Origin: Gluconobacter kanchanaburiensis NBRC 103587
GTDB lineage: Bacteria > Pseudomonadota > Alphaproteobacteria > Acetobacterales > Acetobacteraceae
Length of the DNA stretch: 64,000 nt
Direction: 5' to 3'
NCBI RefSeq assembly: GCF_007988905.1
Contig: NZ_BJVA01000011.1
Location: 1 to 64,000 of the forward strand
Shown here: piece by piece, positions 46,539 through 56,194 of the stretch
Layout: each line of letters begins with the position of its first letter
Numbering within the stretch: position 1 is the stretch's first letter
Translations under genes and position numbers: made by a program
The notes under the pieces: model-generated
Database searches by the model: none
The model's input: only the letters and a program-made list of their open reading frames with translations
What the model was told of the DNA's origin: nothing

Positions 46539-46804
46539 GCCTTTGCTTCCTCACAGAGAAGAAACTCTCCCCCCATCAGCCGAAGGCTCTCCTTCAACGC
46601 CTCAGAAGGATTATTGATTTTAAAATGCATATTCCGCGCCCGCGCTGTACTGCGGGCTGAAATCATCAACTGAAGACAGAGTCCTCCAACGCGCTCAACA
46701 TGACGTCCATCCAGGGAAAAATCTTTCTCTTGGGCGCAGAGGCATTCCAGAAATGACTGAACATAACTGGTATCCATAATTTTCGGCAGTATAAGGACGT
46801 CCAT
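46535..46804 (-). CDS. STAS-domain protein of the che operon (CheX-like position)
   Basis: 89 residues from ATG 46804, which overlaps the MCP stop (TAATG). Small alpha/beta STAS-like protein: MDVLILPKIMDTSYVQSF, DGRHVERVGGLCLQLMISA, then ALKESLRLMGGEFL. A Ser is seen where anti-sigma antagonists have one only loosely (ISARST). STAS proteins lie between the MCP and cheY in Caulobacter and rhizobial che operons; their role is unclear. Confidence 0.82.
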   Translation of the reverse strand: MDVLILPKIMDTSYVQSFLECLCAQEKDFSLDGRHVERVGGLCLQLMISARSTARARNMHFKINNPSEALKESLRLMGGEFLLCEEAKA

Positions 46805-48279
46805 TATCGAAACTCCTCCCAACCTTCGTCCGAAGTCTGAAAAGAGTTGTTTCCCCATTTTTCGGATTGAACGAGCGGAGATGATGAGGCGCTTTCATAA
46901 TACTCATCAATGTAACGATTATCCGGCCGCAGATGAAAGCGTTGCAGACTTCCAACTAGTTCTTTGGCTTCAGCACTAAGATTATGACTTGCAGCCGTTG
47001 CTTCTTCGACCATGGCAGCATTTTGCTGTGTATTCTGGTCCATCTGACTGACTGCCACGCTGATCTCTGAAAGGTCATTGGCCTGACTACGAGCGGCTGT
47101 CGCAATTTCACCGATCAGAACACTGATTTCACTGACATTTTCTACGATCGATTTCATCGCAATACCTGTTTCTTCAACAAGTGTAGTTCCACGACTGACC
47201 TGTTGGGTACTCGATGTAATCAGACCTTTGATTTCCTTTGCTGCGTCCGCAGAACGCTGCGCAAGAGCACGAACTTCGGCCGCAACAACTGCAAAGCCTT
47301 TACCAGCGTCTCCTGCCCTGGCGGCTTCCACGCCAGCGTTTAGCGCCAAAAGATTGGTCTGAAAGGCAATATCATCAATAAGCCCAAGGATCTGAGCAAT
47401 ATGGATTGAAGATTGCTGAATATCCTGCATGGCAGCCGTAGCAGCAGCCATGACTTCTCCGGAACGCTCTGCCCGGTCTCGAGTCTGGCTTGCAACATCA
47501 CTTGCATGCACAGAGGCGGCAGCAGTCTTCCGAACCGTTTCCGTAACATTTCCGACTGAGATTGTTGTTTCCTCGAGCCGAGAAACCTGAAGTTCAGTCC
47601 GGCGAGCAAGATCGTCAGCAGCAGACGCAATCTCGGCTGAGCCGGAAGAAATTGTGGAGATGCTGTCATTCAAGGACATCATAACCTTCTCCAAGGCTGA
47701 TGCCGTGTCATTGAAATCCTGCTTCAAACGTTCGTATCTGGCAGGAAGTGCTTCTTCAAGACGAAAACTCAACTCGCCGTCCCGTAGATTTTCCATCGCG
47801 TTCCCTACGAGCCGAATGACCCGCTCATGTTCCGCAGCTTCTTCCTGCGCAGACTGCCGCGCTTCCTCAGCTTCTATCCTGGCAGCAGCAAGAGCAGATT
47901 GTGCCTGAGACGCCATCACCTCATTACGCTCGGAGTTGGTTCGCGCCTCTCCCAGCACGACCTGAAGTCGAATGAGATCTGCCTCGTTCATGCCATGGGG
48001 CAATGTCCCATCCCGGACGAGTTCCTTTACAGCGTTGGCAAGAGCATCGCCGCGGCTGGCAACTCGAATAAATGCAAAGAATCCCGAGAAAGAGAACAGG
48101 CAAATAATCAGAACTTCAGGGAAAACGGACTGCCTGATAGCTGCAACAGAGGGACTTGCAACCGTAATCTCCCATCCCACTCCGCCAATGCAAAGCAGGA
48201 GGGGCACTGAAAAGGCCATAAGCTGTCGCCTGCGCAGAAGAAAACTTTTTTGCACAGGAACAGAGCGTATGTCGGACAT
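46804..48279 (-). CDS. Methyl-accepting chemotaxis protein
   Basis: 491 residues from ATG 48279, with GGAGG 10 nt upstream; the frame is open to 48342 without an SD. Two membrane helices (about 20-37 and 53-72) leave only about 15 residues outside, so there is no periplasmic ligand domain. Coiled coil, HAMP-like region (about 155-210) and the signalling tip (FQTNLLALNAGVEAARAGDA, then GFAVVAAEVRALAQRS) follow. The C terminus ends in GWEEFR, close to the NWETF-type pentapeptide that tethers CheR. It heads the che operon. Confidence 0.94.
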   Translation of the reverse strand: MSDIRSVPVQKSFLLRRRQLMAFSVPLLLCIGGVGWEITVASPSVAAIRQSVFPEVLIICLFSFSGFFAFIRVASRGDALANAVKELVRDGTLPHGMNEADLIRLQVVLGEARTNSERNEVMASQAQSALAAARIEAEEARQSAQEEAAEHERVIRLVGNAMENLRDGELSFRLEEALPARYERLKQDFNDTASALEKVMMSLNDSISTISSGSAEIASAADDLARRTELQVSRLEETTISVGNVTETVRKTAAASVHASDVASQTRDRAERSGEVMAAATAAMQDIQQSSIHIAQILGLIDDIAFQTNLLALNAGVEAARAGDAGKGFAVVAAEVRALAQRSADAAKEIKGLITSSTQQVSRGTTLVEETGIAMKSIVENVSEISVLIGEIATAARSQANDLSEISVAVSQMDQNTQQNAAMVEEATAASHNLSAEAKELVGSLQRFHLRPDNRYIDEYYESASSSPLVQSEKWGNNSFQTSDEGWEEFR

Positions 48280-48394
48280 GCCAGACTGCCTCCAGAAATA
48301 CAGATCACACCCTGGCAGCCAAACCGAACTGTCCAGATGCACTCTTTCCTAAAGGCCTGTTCATTTAAACTCCGTTAATACCCCGCAGACAGTT

Positions 48395-49321
48395 TCAGGG
48401 CATGACAGGCGAAATATCCATATCATGCTGAATGAACATTTTGCTGCCATCCCTAGGAATCCATATCCGATAGTGCCTCAGAACGTCCGCGCCTACCAAA
48501 CCTTCCGTGTCAGGCAGGTCATCTGCAATTTTCAGCTCGACATTCCGAAACGTAAGATCGCCCAGTTGAAATGTTTCAAAATGATGACGGTAGTTTTTGA
48601 CTGGATCGCGTATCAGCCCATATCCTGTCGTGACAGGATCCTTTTCCAACATCGCACGGGTAACGCCTGCAGCGCGTGCAGCATCTCGGCTGATGAGCGT
48701 GGTCGCTGCTCCTGTATCCAGCATGGCGTCCGTTAGATGGCCGTTCAGGCGAATGGAGACGGATGTCTGATGACCGCCATCATAGAGATGGGAAATGGGC
48801 ACTGTATGAACGCGACCTGCCCAACCTGGCGTCGGCGTATCGCAGCCTTCGGTTTCAACAAGTTTGACGCGGTGATTCGGCATATCCACGACTGTGTCGT
48901 ACCGACCAAGAAAGTCACGTCCGAACAATCCCACGACCGGAAGTCCGGCGACATGCCCCGTGAACTTTCCCACGCCGGCAACAGCAACATTCAGCGCCTT
49001 GGAACTTCCCATGTCGAGTGTATCGATCATCACGACACGCCCGTAATCGTCACCTCCGACCCCACGAACCCTAAAAGTACCGCCTGCATCCCTGAGGCCG
49101 AGCGGTTCAATAAAGCGCTGTCCGATCGTGGTGGAGAACGCCCCCGTATCAACGATCAGTGCAACAGGGTGTCCATTGATCGTGGCACGCACCACAGGGC
49201 TGCCCCGGTCATTAAGAACCGGCATATCCCCACTGACATACAATTTGCACTGACGAGGCCCGCTCTGACAGCTTGCGAGCAACAGTCCCATGAGTAGTAT
49301 CCCCCAGCGTCCGCGTCTCAT
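48395..49321 (-). CDS. Retropepsin-like aspartic protease, predicted lipoprotein
   Basis: 308 residues from ATG 49321 (MRRGRWGILLMGLLLASC): a lipoprotein signal with Cys at 18. Two pepsin-like half-sites are present, ALIVDTGAFSTTI and DAMLDTGAATTLIS, each with the Asp-Thr-Gly-Ala core, followed by VGLFGRDFLGRYD and EGLVGADVLRHYRIWI. This implies a bilobal aspartic protease in one chain, attached to a membrane and facing the periplasm. The frame runs on to 49630, but that part is antisense to tRNA-Asp and is not coding. Confidence 0.83.
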   Translation of the reverse strand: MRRGRWGILLMGLLLASCQSGPRQCKLYVSGDMPVLNDRGSPVVRATINGHPVALIVDTGAFSTTIGQRFIEPLGLRDAGGTFRVRGVGGDDYGRVVMIDTLDMGSSKALNVAVAGVGKFTGHVAGLPVVGLFGRDFLGRYDTVVDMPNHRVKLVETEGCDTPTPGWAGRVHTVPISHLYDGGHQTSVSIRLNGHLTDAMLDTGAATTLISRDAARAAGVTRAMLEKDPVTTGYGLIRDPVKNYRHHFETFQLGDLTFRNVELKIADDLPDTEGLVGADVLRHYRIWIPRDGSKMFIQHDMDISPVMP

Positions 49322-49522
49322 ATCAGCCTTTCTGTATCGTTTCGTTACAGAGGGCACGCTTCGGCATATCGAAACAAGAAGGATTTTTTTGGCTCCCGAT
49401 GCTTTTTTTTGGGCTCCCCCTATTGCCACCTCCTGAGGAGGCTGATACATCACCGCCACCGACCGAGAGGAAGCCAAACAGCCTCCAAACGGAAGGGCCT
49501 CAGGGTGCTGAAAAGCAGCCTT

Positions 49523-49599
<77 letters not shown>

Positions 49600-49669
49600 C
49601 TCTTTTTATAGAGTTGGCCACATTCTCCAAAAAAACCTGAAGTAGCCCCTCCCGTTTTTAGGGAAGACT

Positions 49670-50020
49670 ATGCTGTTCTTCATTCTGAAATGCCTGATTT
49701 CAGGGCTCTTGATCGCCGCCGCCTCCAGCATTGCGCGGCGCTATCCCGGTTTTGGTGCGCTGATTGCGTCCCTGCCGCTCGTATCTGTTCTGGGCATGAT
49801 CTGGCTATGGCTGGAAAAGCCGGACCGCATCGTTATGAGCCATCATGCGGAAGCGACATTCTGGTATGTGCTTCCCTCGCTGCCCATGTTTCTGCTGATC
49901 CCGCGACTGCTCCGGGCAGGGCTGCCGTTCTGGTTTGCCCTATTGGCAGGATGCGCGCTGACGATCGTTCTGTATCTCTGCACAACATGGGCGCTCGCCC
50001 GTTTCGGTACAGGTGGCTGA
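49670..50020 (+). CDS. DUF3147-family membrane protein
   Basis: 116 residues with four membrane helices: LFFILKCLISGLLIAAASSI, GALIASLPLVSVLGMIWLWL, WYVLPSLPMFLLIPRLL and FWFALLAGCALTIVLYL. The pattern matches the small DUF3147 inner-membrane family of unknown function. It stands 70 bp after tRNA-Asp and converges with the wzt-like gene 9 bp away. Confidence 0.8.
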   Translation: MLFFILKCLISGLLIAAASSIARRYPGFGALIASLPLVSVLGMIWLWLEKPDRIVMSHHAEATFWYVLPSLPMFLLIPRLLRAGLPFWFALLAGCALTIVLYLCTTWALARFGTGG

Positions 50021-50029
50021 GAAGGGCCC

Positions 50030-50800
50030 TCAGCCCGCCTCGTCCAGATAAACGTCCAGAACCTCGTCTGGCGTGCCATCCATGCGGATATGTCCGTTCT
50101 CAAGCCAGATGACGCGCGTACACCATTGCCGCATGATCTTAGGCTGATGCGTGGACAACACAAGAATTTCCGCCTGCTGGACGAGTTCCTCAAGGCGCAC
50201 TTTGGCCTTATTCATGAACACCCCGTCCCCCGCGAGAAACCATTCATCCATCAGCAGGATCTGAGGAGAAGACGCTGTTGCCAGACCAAAGGCCAGCCGA
50301 ACACTCATGCCCGCACTGTAAACCTTCATCGGCATGTCCATATAAGGGCCGAGTTCGGCAAAATCCTGCACGTCCTGCTCGATCCGTTCAATCTGCTGGC
50401 GTGAGAGGCCCTCATAGCGTCCCTTGAGGCGAATGTTTTCGCGCCCCGTCAGTTCGGGATTCATGCCCAGACTGCTGTCCAGCAGCGTCCGCATCGTTCC
50501 ATCAAGTCGCACGCGTCCCGCAACAGGCTCGTAAATACCCGCAAGCGCACGCAACAATGTGGTTTTTCCAGCACCGTTACTGCCGATCAATCCCAGCCGT
50601 TCGCCGGAATTCAGCGTGAAACTGATCTCCCGCAGCACGCTTACGATCGTGCGCTCCCGCAGATCATGCATCAGATGCGCCGAAGGCGCTGATGGCGCAA
50701 ACCGGGCCAGCGTTTTGCCGACCTGCCGTTTCAGGGAGCGGCTCTGCCCATGATACAGCGGAAAATCGATACAGAGGCGATCAACAACAATCCCGGGCAT
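50030..50800 (-). CDS. Polysaccharide/O-antigen ABC exporter ATP-binding protein (Wzt-like, no carbohydrate-binding domain)
   Basis: 256 residues: Walker A GSNGAGKTTLL, LTGRENIRLKG, signature VYSAGMSVRLAFGLAT, Walker B ILLMDEWFLAGD and His switch LSTHQPKIMRQWC. These are marks of the Wzt/TagH/KpsT group. It ends right after the ATPase domain. It therefore lacks the C-terminal carbohydrate-binding domain found in some Wzt proteins, and so is more like KpsT or RfbE. It is 4 bp after the permease gene. It exports a lipid-linked glycan across the inner membrane. Confidence 0.9.
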   Translation of the reverse strand: MPGIVVDRLCIDFPLYHGQSRSLKRQVGKTLARFAPSAPSAHLMHDLRERTIVSVLREISFTLNSGERLGLIGSNGAGKTTLLRALAGIYEPVAGRVRLDGTMRTLLDSSLGMNPELTGRENIRLKGRYEGLSRQQIERIEQDVQDFAELGPYMDMPMKVYSAGMSVRLAFGLATASSPQILLMDEWFLAGDGVFMNKAKVRLEELVQQAEILVLSTHQPKIMRQWCTRVIWLENGHIRMDGTPDEVLDVYLDEAG

Positions 50801-50804
50801 CAGA

Positions 50805-51644
50805 TCAGATCCAGTAAGGAATGCGCGACCGCATCCGGCAGAACAGGATGGCCGCTAGAAGCCACAGAAGCACACTGTGCCCAAGAGCCGCTTCCCAGAC
50901 GATGGACTCCACCCTCTGGCCCAGAAGCGGCGCACGCACGATTTCAAGCAGCGGATAAAACGGATCAAGCAACAGATAGTGCCGTCCGGTCGTGATCAGT
51001 TCCGGCTTCCAGATCACCGGAGTCACGAAAAAGAAAATCTGCATCAGAGACGCCACGATGGGCGCAATGTCCCGAAACCGCGCGCCCAACATCCCGATCA
51101 GCAGAATGACGCAGAAACTGTCCACGATCCAAAGCGGCAGACTAAACAGCAGGCTCCAGATCTGCTGCGGCAAGACATGGAAGACCGCAAATACGACGAC
51201 AACGACAACCATGTTATGCAGCAGAATCAGCAGATTCCTGACGATCACCTGCGTGACCGGCAGACTGACCGGAATCCGCATCGCATGGAACAGGGACGTG
51301 CTCTGCGTAAAGACTGTTCCCGCATCGTTGATGACGGTCCCGCCATATCCCCACAACACGATCGAAAGTGACAGGAACGGCAGATAGGCTTTCAGATCCA
51401 TGTGGAAGAGATAGCCGTACACCACCCCCATCGCGCCGATCATGACAGCCGTGGACAACGTCAGCCACAGTGGCCCCAGAATGGAGCCGCGATATCGCAT
51501 CTTGATATCCAGCCAGCCGAGCGTCACGGCCAGCGGCAAGAGCCGCAGGCCCGCCTGCAGATCGCTCCACGCGGCGCGGACGAGCCCCCAGCCGCGCAGA
51601 GGCTCAAGGGTCAGAACAGGAGAACGGGCATTCATGTCTTCCAT
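50805..51644 (-). CDS. Polysaccharide/O-antigen ABC exporter permease (Wzm-like)
   Basis: A 279-residue ABC-2-type permease with an amphipathic N terminus (AVTLGWLDIKMRYRGSILGP) and about six membrane helices; PLWLTLSTAVMIGAMGVVYGY and ASLMQIFFFVTPVIWKPEL are typical of the Wzm/KpsM group. ATG 51644 or 51635. It pairs with the ATPase just after it. No glycosyltransferase genes are near. It diverges from queE. Confidence 0.9.
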   Translation of the reverse strand: MEDMNARSPVLTLEPLRGWGLVRAAWSDLQAGLRLLPLAVTLGWLDIKMRYRGSILGPLWLTLSTAVMIGAMGVVYGYLFHMDLKAYLPFLSLSIVLWGYGGTVINDAGTVFTQSTSLFHAMRIPVSLPVTQVIVRNLLILLHNMVVVVVVFAVFHVLPQQIWSLLFSLPLWIVDSFCVILLIGMLGARFRDIAPIVASLMQIFFFVTPVIWKPELITTGRHYLLLDPFYPLLEIVRAPLLGQRVESIVWEAALGHSVLLWLLAAILFCRMRSRIPYWI

Positions 51645-51778
51645 GCGCCTTCCCTACCATGAAAGCAGGCGCTGCCCATCCCCCTTGCCCGCGAAACATC
51701 CCACTTCGCAGAACACATTCAGCCCGACATGATGATTTCCCTTGCATCCTGCGCCATCCTCGCCGACATGCTGCGGTC

Positions 51779-52420
51779 ATGTCTTATGCTGTGAAGGAAA
51801 TGTTCGTGACCCTCCAGGGCGAGGGTGCACAGACAGGCCGTGCGTCGGTGTTCTGCCGGTTCGCGGGCTGCAACCTGTGGTCGGGCCGGGAACAGGATCG
51901 CGCCACGGCCGCCTGTACGTTCTGCGATACCGATTTCATTGGCACGAATGGCGAAGGCGGTGGCCGCTTCGACACCGCGGAAGCGCTGGCCCATACCATC
52001 GCGGCCTGCTGGACTGACACCGCCGATGAGAGCGGTCGGCGGTATGTGGTCTTCACGGGCGGTGAACCCCTCCTCCAGCTTGATGATGCGCTGATTGCGG
52101 CTGTAAAAGCGCAGGGCTTTGAAATCGCTGTGGAAACCAACGGTACGATCGCAGCGCCTGCCGGAATCGACTGGGTCTGCGTCAGCCCCAAACCCAACAG
52201 CACGCTCGTCCAGACCGAAGGCGCGGAACTCAAGCTGGTTTACCCCCAGCCCGAACTGCCACCCGAACTGTTCGAACAATTCTCCTTCCGTCATTTCTGG
52301 CTTCAGCCGATGGACGGCCCCGACCGCATCGCCAACACGCAGGCCGCCGTCGCCTACTGCCTGCGCCATCCGCGCTGGCGCCTATCGCTCCAGACGCACA
52401 AGCTGATCGGAATCCCCTGA
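51779..52420 (+). CDS. queE: 7-carboxy-7-deazaguanine synthase
   Basis: 213 residues from ATG 51779 ([16 protein letters not shown]); the frame is open to 51659 in the divergent gap. The radical SAM motif is expanded: CRFAGCNLW, then about 14 residues to CTFCDTDF. This C-x14-C-x2-C spacing marks one QueE class. [11 protein letters not shown] and AVETNGT follow. It turns CPH4 into CDG in preQ0/queuosine synthesis. No preQ1 riboswitch was seen upstream. It is 2 bp from queC. Confidence 0.95.
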   Translation: MSYAVKEMFVTLQGEGAQTGRASVFCRFAGCNLWSGREQDRATAACTFCDTDFIGTNGEGGGRFDTAEALAHTIAACWTDTADESGRRYVVFTGGEPLLQLDDALIAAVKAQGFEIAVETNGTIAAPAGIDWVCVSPKPNSTLVQTEGAELKLVYPQPELPPELFEQFSFRHFWLQPMDGPDRIANTQAAVAYCLRHPRWRLSLQTHKLIGIP

Positions 52421-52422
52421 CC

Positions 52423-53157
52423 ATGAGCACGAACACGGCCATCAGCAGCAACACCGCGCTCGTCCTGTTCTCCGGCGGTCAAGATTCCGCAACCTGCCTT
52501 GCCTGGGCGCTCTCCCGCTTTGATCGCGTCGAGACGGTCGGGTATGCCTACGGACAGCGCCACGCCATCGAGCTCGAATGCCGCGACACCCTGCGCGAAC
52601 AGATGGCCGCGTTTTCCCCAGAGTGGACAGCGCGCCTCGGCGACGATCATACGATCGACCTTGCCTCCCTCGGTGCGCTGTCCGAAACGGCCCTGACCCG
52701 CGAGGCCGAAATCGGGCTGAGCGAAAGCGGCCTGCCCAACACGTTTGTACCGGGCCGCAATATCATTTTCCTGACTTTCGCCGCCGCCCTCGCCGTGCGC
52801 CGCAATGCGCGCCACATCGTCACCGGGGTCTGTGAAACCGACTATTCCGGCTACCCGGATTGCCGCGACGACACGATCAAGGCCCTTCAGGTCGCCCTGA
52901 ACCTCGGCATGGACCAGCGTTTCGTTTTACACACGCCCCTGATGTGGATCGACAAGGCCCAGACCTGGGACCTGACCGAACAACTCGGCGGCCAGAAACT
53001 CGTGGACGTCATCAACCGGGACAGCCATTCCTGCTACATGGGCGATCGTACGCATCAGCATGACTGGGGCTATGGCTGTGGGACCTGCCCGGCCTGTGAC
53101 CTGCGGGCAGACGGATGGCGCCGCTACCAGCAGAGCCGCCACGGAGGAGCCTTATGA
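52423..53157 (+). CDS. queC: 7-cyano-7-deazaguanine synthase
   Basis: 244 residues: PP-loop [13 protein letters not shown] (about 13-25), [38 protein letters not shown] and the C-terminal zinc Cys cluster ([18 protein letters not shown]). It makes preQ0 from CDG with ATP and ammonia. It overlaps queD by ATGA. Confidence 0.97.
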   Translation: MSTNTAISSNTALVLFSGGQDSATCLAWALSRFDRVETVGYAYGQRHAIELECRDTLREQMAAFSPEWTARLGDDHTIDLASLGALSETALTREAEIGLSESGLPNTFVPGRNIIFLTFAAALAVRRNARHIVTGVCETDYSGYPDCRDDTIKALQVALNLGMDQRFVLHTPLMWIDKAQTWDLTEQLGGQKLVDVINRDSHSCYMGDRTHQHDWGYGCGTCPACDLRADGWRRYQQSRHGGAL

Positions 53158-53681
53158 CCGCCGAACTCGTCTTCACCCGACGTTTCTGCATGGGGCACCG
53201 GCTCATTACCGGGTCAAGCGAACGCTGCGCCATTCCGCATGGCCATAACGAATATGTCCGCGTCACGCTCCGTCCGGCCAAACAGACCCGTCTGGACGGT
53301 CATGCGAACATGATTCTGCCTTTTGCCGAAGCCAAGACACGCTGGCACCATTTCGTGGATAACAGCCTTGATCACGCGCTTCAGCTTTCGGAAACGGACC
53401 CGCTGCTCGCATGGTTCCGCGCCAACGAGCCCGAACGCGCCAGCCGGATCGTCGTCACGCCCGGCGACCCTACAACCGAACTGATGGCGGCCCTCATGCT
53501 CGCCAAACTAACGGCCATTCTCGCGGATCAGGGCGATATCCTGCGCGTTCATGAGATTGAGCTGGAAGAGACACCCACCAACACCGTGCGCCTCGGCGGC
53601 AATCCGCAGCATTACCTGCCCGCCGTTTCGCAACCACCAGAACAGTGCTGGTGGAACCGGCCGGATGACAGCATCTCCTGA
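53154..53681 (+). CDS. queD: 6-carboxy-5,6,7,8-tetrahydropterin synthase (QueD/PTPS family)
   Basis: 175 residues from ATG 53154: zinc-binding His in FCMGHRLI and PHGHNEY, with the catalytic Cys in CAIPHGH, then late [22 protein letters not shown] and the C-terminal [13 protein letters not shown] with the conserved Glu. It converts dihydroneopterin triphosphate to CPH4 and so draws on the same FolE product as folate synthesis. Length is longer than the usual 120-140. Its stop lies 19 bp from the convergent aldolase gene; no clear terminator was seen between them. Confidence 0.92.
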   Translation: MTAELVFTRRFCMGHRLITGSSERCAIPHGHNEYVRVTLRPAKQTRLDGHANMILPFAEAKTRWHHFVDNSLDHALQLSETDPLLAWFRANEPERASRIVVTPGDPTTELMAALMLAKLTAILADQGDILRVHEIELEETPTNTVRLGGNPQHYLPAVSQPPEQCWWNRPDDSIS

Positions 53682-53700
53682 CGTCCGGCCGACAGGGATT

Positions 53701-54600
53701 TCAGACCTTGTTCACCGAAGCATCATAGATCTGCTCGATGGCCTCTCCGAGCGTCGCATCGAACTGCGCCTCATCCATCTGGTGCCGCAGATCGCCGATC
53801 AGGGCACGGGAGAAGCTCGCAATCATCCGGTGATTATGCTGTAGCTTCTCGCAGGCCTGATCCAGGGAATAGCCGCCGGAAAGCGCCACGACCCGAACCA
53901 TGCGGGGATCACGGGCAATGTCATCATACAGGTCCGCGACCTCGGGAATCGTCACCTTCAACATGATCCGCGCGTCTTGCGGGAGCTTTTGTAGCTCTTC
54001 GAGGACATAATCGTGCAGAAGCTGCTCGCATGCTGCCTTATCCGGGCTCTTGATCAGCACTTCCGGTTCCAGAATCGGCACCAGCCCATGTTTGCGGACC
54101 TGCTCGGCCACAGCGAACTGCTGCCGCACGATGGCGCGAATTCCACTTTCGGACGGCAGACGGATCGTGGAGCGTTCCTTCGTTCCATAAACGCCAAGTG
54201 TTGCCGCACGCGCCAGCAGGGTATCCAGATCGGGCATCGGCTTCATGAGCTGAACGCCGTCCGCTTCCGTCTCCAGACCCTTGTCGATTTTCACGAACGG
54301 CACAACACCCCGCTCACGCCACAGATAGGCCGGAACGGGTTCGCCCTCGACCTCGCCATCCATGGTCCGCTCGAACAGAATGGCGCCGATCACCTTTTCA
54401 CCAGAAAATGCAGGCGCAGTCATAATCCGCACCCGCATTTCATGCATCAGGGCAAACATCTCGGCATCGCTGGAATACGCATCTTCAGGAATACCATATT
54501 GCCTGAGCGCACCAGGTGTGGAGCCCCCACTCTGATCCAGAGCAGCAATAAATCCGCCCTTGTCTGCCATTTGCGACATCATCGTTTCCGCGGTGCTCAT
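53701..54600 (-). CDS. Class I fructose-bisphosphate aldolase
   Basis: 299 residues from ATG 54600, with AGGGGA close upstream. FIAALDQSGGSTPGALRQYG starts the barrel; ERTMDGEVEGEP, VPFVKIDKGLE, LEPEVLIKSPD, IMLKVTIPE (Schiff-base Lys region) and VALSGGYSLDQAC follow. This is the class I bacterial group, not the class II zinc enzyme. It splits or forms fructose 1,6-bisphosphate. In Gluconobacter, which lacks phosphofructokinase, such an aldolase would serve gluconeogenesis or pentose-phosphate links; this role is inferred. Confidence 0.93.
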   Translation of the reverse strand: MSTAETMMSQMADKGGFIAALDQSGGSTPGALRQYGIPEDAYSSDAEMFALMHEMRVRIMTAPAFSGEKVIGAILFERTMDGEVEGEPVPAYLWRERGVVPFVKIDKGLETEADGVQLMKPMPDLDTLLARAATLGVYGTKERSTIRLPSESGIRAIVRQQFAVAEQVRKHGLVPILEPEVLIKSPDKAACEQLLHDYVLEELQKLPQDARIMLKVTIPEVADLYDDIARDPRMVRVVALSGGYSLDQACEKLQHNHRMIASFSRALIGDLRHQMDEAQFDATLGEAIEQIYDASVNKV

Positions 54601-54755
54601 CAAGATCCCCTTCGTTACAGGGAAACCGTCATCACTAACGAAGGGCTAGACCGATCACCCATGCCGCGACACGTTTCCCGACCTGGTCCAATCGCGTCAG
54701 TCCCCCGAAAAGTTCCCCCGAGCGTCTTTCACCCAAGGGTGTACGGGCCCTCTGT

Positions 54756-55361
54756 TCAGGCCTTCTTATGATCCTCAGGACGTGCCTCGTAAAGCGTTAG
54801 AAACGCTTCGATGTCATCACTCATCAGGGAGGCGGAGCGTTCTTCCACCACATTTTCCGGCCACTCCCACCACTTCAGGGCAAGCAGGCGCTCGATGACC
54901 TGGGGCGAAAATCGGTGGCGGATCACTTTTGCAGGATTTCCCCCTGCAATGGCGTAGGGAGGCACCGATCGGGTCACGAGAGATCCGGCAGCGATAACGG
55001 CGCCGTCCCCGATCGTTATCCCGGAGAGAATGGTTACGTTCGCACCAAACCAGACGTCATTGCCGATGATCACGTCCCCTTTCGAGGTATGATCTTCGAG
55101 CCCATCCGCCGCGGAGGGCCAGAAATGCGAAAGTGTTCTGAACGGGTAGGTGCTGACCAGATCAGCCCGATGGTTCCCCAGAATGATCGTGACGTTCGGC
55201 CCGATAGAACAATAGTCGCCAATAATGAGACCGGCTTCTTCCGGCTCCAGAACCTTGGGGCAGCCATAGGTGTGAGCGCCGATCCGCCAACCCCACTCGT
55301 CGATCTCGCAAGCCAGCGCGTACCGTGTCAGCGCTAGAAAGACGTTCTTTCCAAATGCCAA
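54756..55361 (-). CDS. CatB-like left-handed beta-helix (hexapeptide) O-acetyltransferase
   Basis: 201 residues from TTG 55361, which has GGGGAG 8 nt upstream; GTG 55448 would add 29 residues of low-quality sequence. The hexapeptide coils include GAHTYGCPKVL, IGDYCSIGPNVTIILGNHR, VIIGNDVWFGANVTILSG and AVIAAGSLVTRSVPPYAI, with the His in GNHRAD as the probable base. Family members acetylate antibiotics or sugars. Substrate unknown; it is near the folate cluster on the same strand, 161 bp after folE. Confidence 0.85.
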   Translation of the reverse strand: MAFGKNVFLALTRYALACEIDEWGWRIGAHTYGCPKVLEPEEAGLIIGDYCSIGPNVTIILGNHRADLVSTYPFRTLSHFWPSAADGLEDHTSKGDVIIGNDVWFGANVTILSGITIGDGAVIAAGSLVTRSVPPYAIAGGNPAKVIRHRFSPQVIERLLALKWWEWPENVVEERSASLMSDDIEAFLTLYEARPEDHKKA

Positions 55362-55522
55362 GGGCGTTACTCCCCGTCCAGGCCTTGCTTCCGGCCTCGC
55401 AGGCAGCGGAAACAGGCCGTTCTGGCCAGAGCCAGGAAGCTCCAGCACTTCAACAGGAGACTAGACCCATCAAACCCGGAAAGCCCAGCATTGAATCTGA
55501 AAAGGCAGACCCTTGCCCGAGA

Positions 55523-56194
55523 TTATCCCCGCAGGAGAGCCATGATTTCCATTCTGGCGGTGGAATCCCGCAACCAGGTTCCGCGTGCGATGGATGTCAC
55601 AGTGGTGGAGCCCGGCGAGCGGACACCCCGCATGCTCATGCACATATGCTCCGCTTCGATCACGACCAGAACGGCTTCCGGCGCCAGAATATCTTCCATA
55701 CCCTGAGCAATCTGGTCCGTAAGACGCTCCTGAAGCTGCGGGCGACGGGCGAATCCTTCCACCAGACGCGCAATCTTGCTCAACCCCGTCAGGCGTCCAC
55801 CGGCCGGGAGATAGGCGACATGTGCCTTGCCATAGACGGGAAGTAGATGATGCTCGCACATCGAATGAAAGCGGATATCCTTGACGATCACCGCTCCATG
55901 ATGGCGGTCTGCCGAAAACTGCGTCTTCAGATGATCCCGCGGATCCTGATGCAGGCCGCTGAACACCTCAAGATACATTTTCGCCACACGCTGCGGCGTA
56001 TCGAGGAGGCCTTCGCGCTCCGGATTTTCACCCAGTGCCTCAAGGATCTCCCGCACGGCCCCCGCAATCCGCACTTCCGCATCCTCGGGAAGCGGCAGGG
56101 CCTCCATCGGACGCAGTTCTTCGGACGAAAGGCTGTCCTGACTGTCCGACTGACGTGCCGTGGCTGTCAGGATCGTGGCGTTCAGGTTGTTCAT
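55523..56194 (-). CDS. folE: GTP cyclohydrolase I
   Basis: 223 residues: [17 protein letters not shown], the zinc and catalytic [45 protein letters not shown], and [16 protein letters not shown]. It turns GTP into dihydroneopterin triphosphate. The first 35 residues are a variable leader. It overlaps the folB-folK gene by ATGA. Its product serves both folate and the queuosine genes 2-4 kb away. Confidence 0.97.
   Translation of the reverse strand: MNNLNATILTATARQSDSQDSLSSEELRPMEALPLPEDAEVRIAGAVREILEALGENPEREGLLDTPQRVAKMYLEVFSGLHQDPRDHLKTQFSADRHHGAVIVKDIRFHSMCEHHLLPVYGKAHVAYLPAGGRLTGLSKIARLVEGFARRPQLQERLTDQIAQGMEDILAPEAVLVVIEAEHMCMSMRGVRSPGSTTVTSIARGTWLRDSTARMEIMALLRG

Noticed and set aside
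51645-51778. preQ1 riboswitch before queE
   Set aside because: I looked for the short preQ1-I pseudoknot and larger classes between wzm and queE and saw no matching pattern.
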